NCBI GenBank assembly: GCA_964349045.1
Contig: CAYGFI010000184.1
Coordinates: 1 to 8,759, forward strand
Direction: 5' to 3'
DNA from: JACJXF01 sp964349045
Lineage (GTDB): Bacteria > Bacteroidota > Bacteroidia > Bacteroidales > GCA-2748055
Length of the DNA: 8,759 nucleotides
The notes below the pieces were generated by a model, which ran no database searches, was not told where the DNA came from, and saw only the letters and a program-made list of their open reading frames with translations. This document shows, in pieces, positions 1 to 5,619 of the stretch (the first letter of the stretch is position 1; the number at the start of each line of letters is the position of its first letter). Made by a program: the position numbers and the translations under genes.

Positions 1-41
1 ACGGCCTCATGAATTGCCAGCTTCATAAATTTTTCATTCAT
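1..41 (-). CDS. 5' end of a CDS running off the left edge, possibly a nucleoside/tRNA deaminase
   Basis: On the minus strand an ATG at 41-39 opens a frame that stays open to the window edge and reads MNEKFMKLAIHEA. An in-frame stop (TAA on the minus strand, 59-57) lies 15 bases upstream of this ATG, so the ATG is the first available start. The pattern of an acidic N-terminus followed by FMKLAIxEA resembles the first helix of cytidine/deoxycytidylate deaminase-fold proteins such as TadA or guanine deaminase. Thirteen residues cannot establish this, and the zinc-binding HAE and PCxxC motifs would lie outside the window. The gene runs in the same direction as the ligase gene upstream, with a spacer of about 210 bases. 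The existence of a coding start is plausible; the family is a guess. Confidence 0.35.
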   Translation of the reverse strand, partial: MNEKFMKLAIHEA

Positions 42-93
42 TCGAAAATATTTGAATTATGTTATTGTATATTATGTTGTTTCACATAGCCTG

Positions 94-109
94 TCCCGCT
101 TGAGCGGGA
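94..109. repeat. Perfect short hairpin in the spacer left of the ligase gene
   Basis: TCCCGCT, a two-base TG centre, then AGCGGGA form a perfect 7-bp GC-rich inverted repeat. It lies downstream of the minus-strand ligase gene and upstream of the partial gene at the left edge, so it could end the ligase transcript. However, no T-run follows it on either strand, so it does not qualify as a classical intrinsic terminator. The rest of 42-251 is AT-rich, and I see no convincing gene in it. Confidence 0.4.
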
Positions 110-231
110 GAACCCTCATGTATTTCTATATCCTTAATTGTGTACGTCAGTGCATGAGGATTTCATTTTTTCTGTTCTAAGAATTTCTCCTTTGGGTTTA
201 ATCTATATCCTTCCCAAACCGCGTAAACTTC

Positions 232-255
232 GCGCCCTGGCGCCTTTGCGCTTAA
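232..255. repeat. Degenerate GCGC repeat with 8-bp period
   Basis: GCGC occurs at 232, 240 and 248, exactly eight bases apart, in octamers reading GCGCCCTG, GCGCCTTT and GCGCTTAA. The surroundings are AT-rich, so this short GC-rich block stands out. It covers the stop codon of the minus-strand ligase gene (254-252). From memory, similar GCGC-plus-CTTTG dispersed repeats occur between genes in many Bacteroidota, but I cannot verify membership of such a family here. Confidence 0.4.
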
Positions 256-1865
256 ATGTCTTTATGCTGAACTTTATTTTTTTCCAACTTATTTCTCCCA
301 AAAAGAAACAAGGAATAAAAAAACATAAAAAATGAAACCCCGGTTTGAGTCTCGAGAGTATCTTCATTTAGCATGGATAAAAAGCCAATAATAGCAAAAC
401 ACAAAAACAAATAATCTCCCCAGCGTTTTTCCATAAAAACAGGTAAAATCAGGGCGATAATGAAGATCGTGAAACCAATTATACCAAACGTTATAAAAAA
501 GGTATAAAACTGATTATGTGCCCGTCTTCTAAATTCCACTCTTAGCGGGTTATCACTGGAAGCATAATAGTTATTAAATTCCTGTTGTACATTACCCGTT
601 CCAACTCCAATAATAAAATTATGTTTAATAATAAAGGTAGAGGCTTTCAGATATTCCAGTCGTTGGGCCACAGAATGACCACTGGGATTATTCCCCTGCC
701 TGTAATGGTCGAGTTCCCATATTATCTGATATACGCGTGGATAGAGACTATATTTATTTAAAAAAATATAATTCGCCACTCCATTTTCCACCGCCTGAAT
801 GTCAACCTGGTCCAATTGTCTGACTCCTACTGCATCTTTACGAAAGCCTTTTGAAGTCAGGTACCGGATAAGAGTAAATTTCAGATACTGACCGAGATTA
901 TCCTTTCCATCATAACTAAGACTGCTTCTTTTGTTCCATTCCTGACGAAGCTCATCTTCACAAATATAAATCCAGACATAGTTTCCATTTTCCGCCCAGT
1001 TTAATCCGGTATTGTGTCTGTACGGATTACCATCCTGAGTGTGAGATTCAAGTGCAGAAAAATCAATTTCCTCACGGAAATAATCTTTTGCAAAAACATG
1101 GGAAAGCCAGGATGCAATAATAAGCAGAAGAGAAATAATCAAAACCCTGACAATAAATCTCGGGGCTATTAACCTGATATAAGCCGAATATTTCCATCCC
1201 ATGAAAACCAGAAGAATAACAAAAACTACAATACCCGTAACTGATTTTAGAATAAAAAGGAATGCTGTCAGCCAGAAGGCAGTAATTATAAGAGCAATCC
1301 GAAATTTTATATTTCGCAAAGGTGAGGCATCTCCCCCGAAACCATAATAAAATAAACAAAAAATAGCAAGGTTCACCATCAAAGAAAGCCGGATATGCGA
1401 AATAAAAATTGAAATAGTACGGAAATCATTTTGCTCAAAAGGGAAAATGCCGAAAAAAACAGAGGCCGAGACCAGAGATGAAACCAAAACAGAAGAAGAA
1501 AAAAGGATCAAAATATTTCGAATTTGTTTTTCGCTAAGAGCAGCAGAACTGCCAATGATCAGAGGTAATATTAATAAGGGCAGCTTAATTTTAAGGTCGT
1601 GCAGGGCGTACTGAAAATCACTGGTATAGATTAAACCCAGAATATGCAGGGCAAATATCAGGGTAACGATAAGGGGAGTCTTTCTTTTCTTAAGTATGCT
1701 TAGTTTTTCGGAAAATTTCCCTTCGAAAATCCAGTTCAGCATCAGCAGAATTTCAGCAATGCTGGTTGTGTAGACAGAAAGCGGCAAACTGGCTGCAAGA
1801 AAAATCAGGATAAAATAATAATTCCTGAAAGAATCCGAAAAAAAAATTTTGAGAGCTCTCAGCAT
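252..1865 (-). CDS. O-antigen ligase / Wzy-type polysaccharide polymerase family membrane protein
   Basis: This is a 537-residue polytopic inner-membrane protein of the O-antigen ligase-like (Wzy_C) family. Members join or polymerise undecaprenol-linked glycans on the periplasmic side. Hydrophobic segments cover roughly residues 16-48, 64-82, 93-110, 115-140, 150-176, 188-224 and 236-256. A large hydrophilic loop, probably periplasmic, spans about 258-445, and further membrane segments lie near 452-476, 484-500 and 509-523. Family-like signals are SHIRLSL (156-162), the loop block GNYVWIYICEDEL (294-306), FIIGVGTGNV (417-426) and RRRAHNQFYTFF (446-457). The conserved Arg and His of the family are likely represented by the R446-448 cluster and H450. 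EDTLETQTG (501-509) is typical of the Bacteroidota branch. The start ATG at 1865-1863 leads straight into a membrane segment. No glycosyltransferase genes are visible beside it, so ligase, polymerase and protein O-glycosylation ligase cannot be told apart. It is divergent from rplM, with an insertion sequence between them. Confidence 0.85.
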   Translation of the reverse strand: MLRALKIFFSDSFRNYYFILIFLAASLPLSVYTTSIAEILLMLNWIFEGKFSEKLSILKKRKTPLIVTLIFALHILGLIYTSDFQYALHDLKIKLPLLILPLIIGSSAALSEKQIRNILILFSSSVLVSSLVSASVFFGIFPFEQNDFRTISIFISHIRLSLMVNLAIFCLFYYGFGGDASPLRNIKFRIALIITAFWLTAFLFILKSVTGIVVFVILLVFMGWKYSAYIRLIAPRFIVRVLIISLLLIIASWLSHVFAKDYFREEIDFSALESHTQDGNPYRHNTGLNWAENGNYVWIYICEDELRQEWNKRSSLSYDGKDNLGQYLKFTLIRYLTSKGFRKDAVGVRQLDQVDIQAVENGVANYIFLNKYSLYPRVYQIIWELDHYRQGNNPSGHSVAQRLEYLKASTFIIKHNFIIGVGTGNVQQEFNNYYASSDNPLRVEFRRRAHNQFYTFFITFGIIGFTIFIIALILPVFMEKRWGDYLFLCFAIIGFLSMLNEDTLETQTGVSFFMFFYSLFLFGRNKLEKNKVQHKDI

Positions 1866-1981
1866 CTGTCTAAAAATAATTCCTGAAAATTATACTTTTT
1901 AAGTTAATTTTAAGGGAATTTATGCTTGTTTTGCAATGTTTTTTTAAACATACCTGATATCGCTCAGCCTTTAATTTATAA

Positions 1982-1989
1982 GGAATTTA
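1982..1989. repeat. Left copy of the 8-bp target-site duplication
   Basis: GGAATTTA directly abuts the left terminal inverted repeat. The identical octamer directly abuts the right terminal inverted repeat at 3455-3462. This is the expected footprint of a single transposition event, and it fixes the element boundaries at 1990 and 3454. Confidence 0.88.
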
Positions 1990-2009
1990 CTGGAGCTTCC
2001 TCAAAAAAT
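1990..2009 (+). repeat. Left terminal inverted repeat of the IS
   Basis: The sequence begins CTGGAGCTTCCTCAAAAA and pairs with the reverse complement of the right end, which begins CTGGAGTTTCCTCAAAAA. Differences occur only at the 7th and 19th positions of the 20-base alignment. Confidence 0.88.
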
Positions 2010-2028
2010 CACACAATCTTACGCAATA

Positions 2029-2040
2029 ATCAATATTGAT
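2029..2040. promoter_or_regulatory. 12-bp perfect palindrome upstream of the transposase gene
   Basis: ATCAATATTGAT is a perfect palindrome in the non-coding left part of the element, 80 bases before the earliest possible transposase start. Its place between the left end and the gene makes an operator or a transposase-binding site conceivable. A 12-base AT-rich palindrome can also arise by chance, so the role is inference only. Confidence 0.25.
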
Positions 2041-2119
2041 AGGGATTTGACGAGTGAAGTATATGTAATCAATTTTTTTCAGAAAAAATGAGATTCCTTA
2101 AATAATTTGCGTCCAAAAT

Positions 2120-3436
2120 GTGAACTTAGCAGTGGACAAAGACTACAAGACACATATGGACGCAAACTCAACGACTATTCATCGTTTCAAGATGCAAGTT
2201 AATAAATTTTCAGGAATCATTTCCAAAGGACTTCCAAAAATAAAATGCAGGTTGGTAAAAGAGGTCATATACGGTATACAGGCCAGCAAAGATGTGAAGC
2301 TTTCCAACATTGGCCGTTCCCTAAAAGAGGACATTCCATTGATAAAAACCGAAGATCGGTTAAGCCGAAACCTGGGATCATGTGACCTGACGGATCATTT
2401 GAACCATCAGATATTGCGATTGGCTGATGATAAGATAGATGATTCAATGGTCATCGCGATTGATCCTGGTGATATAATGAAACCATACGCAAAAGCAATG
2501 GAGAATCTTTGTGGTATCTATGATGGCAGTGAGCACACCAATGCAAATGGTTATCACCTTTGTCAGGTAACTGCAGCAAATTTGACACACGACCGTATAG
2601 TTCCACTGTATTGTGAAGCATACTCGAGTAAGGCCAAAGATTATCCGGGTTCAACGGAAAAACTAATAGAGGTTATTTCACGTGTGAAAGCATACACCAA
2701 GAAACGAGGCACATGGGCAATAGACAGGCAAGGCGATGATATTGACCTGATCCGGTATTTTCTAAAGGAGGAATTGCAATTTGTGACCCGGTTAAAAATG
2801 AGCCGGTATTTACATTTTGACAACAATATTAATAAGCAGGTAAAGGCAGAGCGAATTCATCATGTCAAGTTGAACCATAAAGCGCATATCTATATAACCA
2901 AGGATGGAAAGGAGGAGTTTTTACATCTCAGTTTTGGAGCGGTTACCGTGGCATTGCCGGATGATCCATCCAATTGGTATACGCTGGTCATTATTGAAGG
3001 CTTTGGAAAACAACCTATGCTTTTATTGACAAACAAACAGGTAAACATTTACAAGTCAAAAGAGCTATGGCGTATCGTGGAAATTTATCTTACCCGCTGG
3101 AAATGCGATGAATGCTATCGATATATTAAACAATCGTATAACCTTGAAGATTTTCGGGTCATGAGTTATAACTCAATACGTAATATAGTTGCATTCGTTC
3201 ACGCGATAGCTTATTTCACCAGTATTTACATAGGATTCTCTTTAAAACTTGATGTGATGGTCCAAAAAATATTCATATTGTCCAAGAGACTTTTCGGAGT
3301 ACCTACATTCTTTAATTATGCCATGGCTGACGGAATCTTTGAATTGTTAAAAACCACGAGATCCGGTATTATTAAGTTCAAAGGACGAACCGGAATCAAT
3401 TACGATGATTATCAACTATCTTTATTCCCTGAATAA
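2120..3436 (+). CDS. IS4-like DDE transposase
   Basis: The enzyme would cut and rejoin the ends of the surrounding element. The longest frame starts at GTG 2120 (438 residues). ATG at 2156 and ATG at 2192 are in-frame alternatives, and no ribosome binding site decides between them. Using GTG numbering, the RNase H-like core shows the first Asp in VIAIDPGD (D115) and the second in TWAIDRQGDD (D202), which fits the DRG-type second motif. The third motif is the C-terminal Y-x2-R-x3-[acid]-x6-K signature at Y323, R326, D330 and K337. In the canonical signature the acid is Glu; here the aligned residue is Asp330, with Glu331 next to it. The N-terminal 100 residues resemble the helical DNA-binding part seen in IS4 proteins. 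The frame is uninterrupted, and its TAA stop (3434-3436) lies at the start of the right inverted repeat. Whether it is active cannot be judged from sequence. Confidence 0.9.
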   Translation: MNLAVDKDYKTHMDANSTTIHRFKMQVNKFSGIISKGLPKIKCRLVKEVIYGIQASKDVKLSNIGRSLKEDIPLIKTEDRLSRNLGSCDLTDHLNHQILRLADDKIDDSMVIAIDPGDIMKPYAKAMENLCGIYDGSEHTNANGYHLCQVTAANLTHDRIVPLYCEAYSSKAKDYPGSTEKLIEVISRVKAYTKKRGTWAIDRQGDDIDLIRYFLKEELQFVTRLKMSRYLHFDNNINKQVKAERIHHVKLNHKAHIYITKDGKEEFLHLSFGAVTVALPDDPSNWYTLVIIEGFGKQPMLLLTNKQVNIYKSKELWRIVEIYLTRWKCDECYRYIKQSYNLEDFRVMSYNSIRNIVAFVHAIAYFTSIYIGFSLKLDVMVQKIFILSKRLFGVPTFFNYAMADGIFELLKTTRSGIIKFKGRTGINYDDYQLSLFPE

Positions 3437-3454
3437 TTTTTGAGGAAACTCCAG
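3435..3454 (-). repeat. Right terminal inverted repeat of the IS
   Basis: Read on the minus strand this begins CTGGAGTTTCCTCAAAAA and matches the left end at 18 of 20 positions. The last two bases of the transposase stop codon are its innermost bases, so the coding region runs right up to the end of the element. Confidence 0.88.
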
Positions 3455-3462
3455 GGAATTTA
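3455..3462. repeat. Right copy of the 8-bp target-site duplication
   Basis: GGAATTTA follows the right inverted repeat directly and is identical to 1982-1989. Confidence 0.88.
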
Positions 3463-3493
3463 CGTTACGGTTAAATTTATTGTTGATATATTA

Positions 3494-3522
3494 TTGAATT
3501 ATTGAAATTAGTTGTACTTTTG
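3494..3522 (+). promoter_or_regulatory. Bacteroidota-type sigma-ABfr promoter for rplM operon
   Basis: TACTTTTG at 3515-3522 matches the Bacteroidota -7 consensus TAnnTTTG exactly. A TTG at 3494-3496 lies 18 bases upstream, a suitable distance for the -33 element. Transcription would begin near 3528-3532, giving a leader of about 50 bases before the rplM GTG. The insertion sequence ends at 3454, so the core promoter is untouched, but any upstream activating sequence has been displaced by 1.47 kb. Confidence 0.75.
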
Positions 3523-3544
3523 CAATCCACATTTTTCAGGATTG
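3523..3544 (+). promoter_or_regulatory. Small hairpin at the 5' end of the rplM leader
   Basis: CAATCC (3523-3528) and GGATTG (3539-3544) are perfect complements around a ten-base AT-rich loop, just downstream of the -7 box. The transcript start probably falls inside or right at the left arm, so only part of the stem may be in the RNA. Leader-mediated control of rplM-rpsI by L13 is known in Firmicutes. A similar role here is speculation. Confidence 0.35.
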
Positions 3545-3580
3545 AAAAAGTGTTGAAAATGGAATAAAAATCATTATAAA

Positions 3581-4039
3581 GTGGATACATTAAGTTACAA
3601 GACCGTATCGGCAAATAAGGCTACTGTTCATAAAGAGTGGATTGTAGTTGATGCTAACGATGAAATTCTGGGACGTCTCGCTTCAAAAGTTGCCTATATT
3701 TTAAGAGGTAAGCATAAGACCAATTTTACACCTCATGTTGATTGTGGTGACAATGTCATTGTAATCAATGCAGAGAAGATAAAGTTAAGCGGTAAAAAAA
3801 TGGTTAACCGAGAGATCTTTCGTCATACCGGTTACCCCGGTGGGCAGCGGATTGAAACTCCAGCCAGTATGCTGGTCAGAAAACCGACCTCAGTAATTGA
3901 ACATGCTGTTAAAGGAATGCTTCCAAAAAGTCGTTTAGGAAGTGATCTTTTCCGCAATCTATATGTATATGCCGGAGAAACTCATCCTCATGAAGCTCAG
4001 CAACCGAAATCAGTGAAATTAACCGATATTAAAGAATAA
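3581..4039 (+). CDS. rplM: 50S ribosomal protein L13 (uL13)
   Basis: L13 is a large-subunit protein that binds 23S rRNA early in 50S assembly. The 152-residue product has the usual length. Family blocks are EWIVVDANDEILGRLAS (19-35), NFTPHVDCGDNVIVINA (48-64), HTGYPGG (82-88), KGMLPKSRLG (111-120) and LYVYAGETHPHEAQQP (127-142). The start is GTG at 3581. The resulting N-terminus MDTLSYKT is the one normally seen in Bacteroidota L13, and the ATG at 3559 is followed by a stop two codons later, so GTG is well supported. No Shine-Dalgarno sequence precedes it. It is the first gene of the operon, with rpsI starting two bases after its stop. Confidence 0.97.
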   Translation: MDTLSYKTVSANKATVHKEWIVVDANDEILGRLASKVAYILRGKHKTNFTPHVDCGDNVIVINAEKIKLSGKKMVNREIFRHTGYPGGQRIETPASMLVRKPTSVIEHAVKGMLPKSRLGSDLFRNLYVYAGETHPHEAQQPKSVKLTDIKE

Positions 4040-4041
4040 TT

Positions 4042-4428
4042 ATGGAAGTAATCAATTCGATAGGAAGAAGAAAAGCAGCTATCGCCCGTGTATACCTCAG
4101 CGAAGGTAAAGGCAAGATTACAATTAACGACAGGGATTACAAGGAATATTTCCCGGGTGAACATTTACACTACATAGTTCTTCAACCCCTGACCCTGATG
4201 AAGTTTTTAGATAAATTCGATGTTACTGTCAATTTAAATGGCGGCGGAATTAAAGGACAGGCAGAAGCCGTACGTCTTGGTATTTCAAGGGCGCTTGTTA
4301 AATTAGATGCCGAAAACAAACCGGCTCTTAAAGCAGCAGGTTTTATGACCCGGGATCCCCGCGAGGTGGAGCGTAAAAAACCCGGTCAGCCTAAAGCAAG
4401 AAAGAGATTCCAGTTCAGCAAACGTTAA
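4042..4428 (+). CDS. rpsI: 30S ribosomal protein S9 (uS9)
   Basis: S9 is a small-subunit head protein whose C-terminal tail reaches the P-site tRNA. The 128-residue product starts with the conserved GRRKAAIARVYLSEGKG (8-24). It contains LNGGGIKGQAEAVRLGISRAL (65-85, the rRNA-binding core) and ends in a basic stretch, RKRFQFSKR, with the universal SKR terminus. The start ATG lies two bases after the rplM stop, indicating co-transcription and probably translational coupling. The rplM-rpsI pair is one of the most conserved bacterial gene pairs. Confidence 0.97.
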   Translation: MEVINSIGRRKAAIARVYLSEGKGKITINDRDYKEYFPGEHLHYIVLQPLTLMKFLDKFDVTVNLNGGGIKGQAEAVRLGISRALVKLDAENKPALKAAGFMTRDPREVERKKPGQPKARKRFQFSKR

Positions 4429-4440
4429 TCGTTTCCTTAA

Positions 4441-4468
4441 CCTGAAGTTTAGTATCTAAATCAGGAGG
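4441..4468 (+). promoter_or_regulatory. Hairpin plus AGGAGG in the rpsI-rpsB spacer
   Basis: CCTGA (4441-4445) and TTTA (4448-4451) pair with TAAA (4457-4460) and TCAGG (4461-4465) around a GTATC loop, leaving a two-base bulge on the left side. The right arm runs into AGGAGG at 4463-4468, a perfect anti-Shine-Dalgarno complement. That motif is 83 bases from the rpsB ATG and 16 bases from an out-of-frame ATG at 4485, so it is not a normal ribosome binding site for either. No T-run follows, so it is not a standard terminator. A leader-type control element for rpsB-tsf is possible but unproven. Confidence 0.35.
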
Positions 4469-4551
4469 ATTTCCAGGCTAACCCATGCTTAATCAGCGCC
4501 CGGGACTACCTTTTGATTGCAAAACAGAATGTAAACAAATCATAAATTATC

Positions 4552-5526
4552 ATGCCAAAAACAAATTTCGAAGAATTATTGAATGCAGGTGTACACTTTG
4601 GTCACCTCAAAAGAAAGTGGAATCCAAACATGGCTCCGTATATTTTCATGGAGAAAAATGGAATTCACATTATCGACCTACATAAAACAATTGTAAAGCT
4701 TGAAGAAGCTGCTGTTGCCATTAAACAAATTGCCAAATCAGGCCGTAAAATTCTTTTTGTTGCAACCAAAAAGCAGGCAAAAGATATCGTGGCGGAGAGG
4801 ATCAAAGCCGTAAACATGCCTTATGTTACAGAAAGATGGCCGGGTGGAATGTTAACCAACTTTCCGACCATTCGTAAGGCTGTTAAGAAAATGTCCACCA
4901 TCGACAAGATGGGATCTGACGGTACTTATGATGTTCTTTCAAAACGTGAAAAACTTCAGGTTGCACGTCAGAGAGCAAAGCTGGAAAAAAACCTTGGCAG
5001 TATTGCCGACCTGACGCGTTTACCCGCGGCAATGTTTGTGGTTGACATTGTAAAAGAAAATATCGCGGTTAGAGAAGCAACCCGTCTGAATATCCCGGTT
5101 TTTGCAATTGTGGATACAAACTCCAATCCAAATCTGGTTGATTTCCCTATCCCTGCAAACGACGACGCTTCAAAATCCATCGACCTGATTGTAAGCTATC
5201 TCGCTGAGGCAATTGAAGAAGGATTATCAGAAAGAAAACTGGAAAAAGAAAAAGAAACAACTGTCAAAGACAAAAAGGTAAAAGACGCCAAAGATGCGAG
5301 GGAAGCTAAAGAAGCTGAAGCTATTAAAAAACTGAAACCCGAAGACCTTGATGAAGAAGACATAGATTCAGATGACGAGGACCATGAGGTTTCAGATAAA
5401 GTAAAAAAACCAAAACCCTTAAGCCTTCAGGGAATCTCTGACGATGAAGACGAGGTAAAAGTGGTTGCAGATGTTGTAAAAAAACCCAGAATTGTAAAAA
5501 AAGTCATTCGTCAAAAGGAAGACTAA
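4552..5526 (+). CDS. rpsB: 30S ribosomal protein S2 (bS2) with long charged C-terminal extension
   Basis: S2 binds late to the 30S subunit near the head-body hinge and is needed to hold S1 where S1 is present. The core, about residues 1-225, shows the expected blocks: FEELLNAGVHFGHLKRKWNPNM (6-27), YIFMEKNGIHIIDL (31-44), ILFVATKKQA (66-75), ERWPGGMLTNFPTIRKA (93-109) and VFAIVDTNSNPNLVDFPIPANDD (183-205). The protein is 324 residues, against roughly 230-280 for most bacterial S2 proteins. Residues 226-324 form an added low-complexity tail: a Lys/Glu-rich stretch (226-263), an acidic cluster LDEEDIDSDDED (266-277), a second acidic patch SDDEDE (296-301) and a basic end. The frame stays open through the tail and the stop is clean, so it is not an obvious frameshift product. 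The ATG at 4552 gives the standard MPKTNFEELL N-terminus. tsf follows after 93 bases. Confidence 0.96.
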   Translation: MPKTNFEELLNAGVHFGHLKRKWNPNMAPYIFMEKNGIHIIDLHKTIVKLEEAAVAIKQIAKSGRKILFVATKKQAKDIVAERIKAVNMPYVTERWPGGMLTNFPTIRKAVKKMSTIDKMGSDGTYDVLSKREKLQVARQRAKLEKNLGSIADLTRLPAAMFVVDIVKENIAVREATRLNIPVFAIVDTNSNPNLVDFPIPANDDASKSIDLIVSYLAEAIEEGLSERKLEKEKETTVKDKKVKDAKDAREAKEAEAIKKLKPEDLDEEDIDSDDEDHEVSDKVKKPKPLSLQGISDDEDEVKVVADVVKKPRIVKKVIRQKED

Positions 5527-5619
5527 TCCGATCCTTTAGCTGATCCATTCATTTAACTGAATATTTCCCGCAGTTATTCCGGGATATAAAATTATTTATT
5601 TACTATAAAATTTATGCAA

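Larger units (their letters stand above)
1990..3454 (+). mobile_element. Complete IS4-like insertion sequence, 1465 bp
   Basis: The element is bounded by terminal inverted repeats that match at 18 of 20 positions. It is flanked by a perfect 8-bp direct duplication (GGAATTTA) and contains one intact transposase frame that ends inside the right repeat. The structure (one gene, near 1.5 kb, 8-bp duplication, DDE enzyme with a YxxR signature) fits the broad IS4 group. It sits between the divergent ligase gene and the rplM operon; its right end is 39 bases upstream of the first base of the predicted rplM -33 box. The intact gene, intact ends and exact duplication suggest a recent and possibly still active copy. 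The subgroup cannot be assigned without a comparison against known insertion sequences. Confidence 0.92.

Noticed and set aside
138..335. 65-codon plus-strand frame at the left side
   Set aside because: It overlaps the 3' end of the ligase gene antisense, crosses the GCGC repeat and has a composition typical of translated AT-rich spacer; no family resemblance.
1935..1955. ATGTTT/AAACAT stem in the ligase upstream region as a terminator or operator
   Set aside because: It is a weak AT-only stem around a T-run; such structures are common by chance in this AT-rich spacer.
2118..2122. ATG at 2118 overlapping the GTG at 2120 as transposase start
   Set aside because: ATG at 2118 is followed directly by TGA, so it cannot start the transposase frame.
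4505..4520. Internal promoter for rpsB (TACCTTTTG)
   Set aside because: It has one base too many between TA and TTTG compared with TAnnTTTG, and no TTG lies at the right distance upstream.
4485..4685. 66-codon frame starting 16 bases after AGGAGG in the rpsI-rpsB spacer
   Set aside because: It overlaps rpsB by 134 bases in another frame, the distance to AGGAGG is too long for a normal ribosome binding site, and the product has no recognisable features. A leader peptide is not excluded but is not supported.
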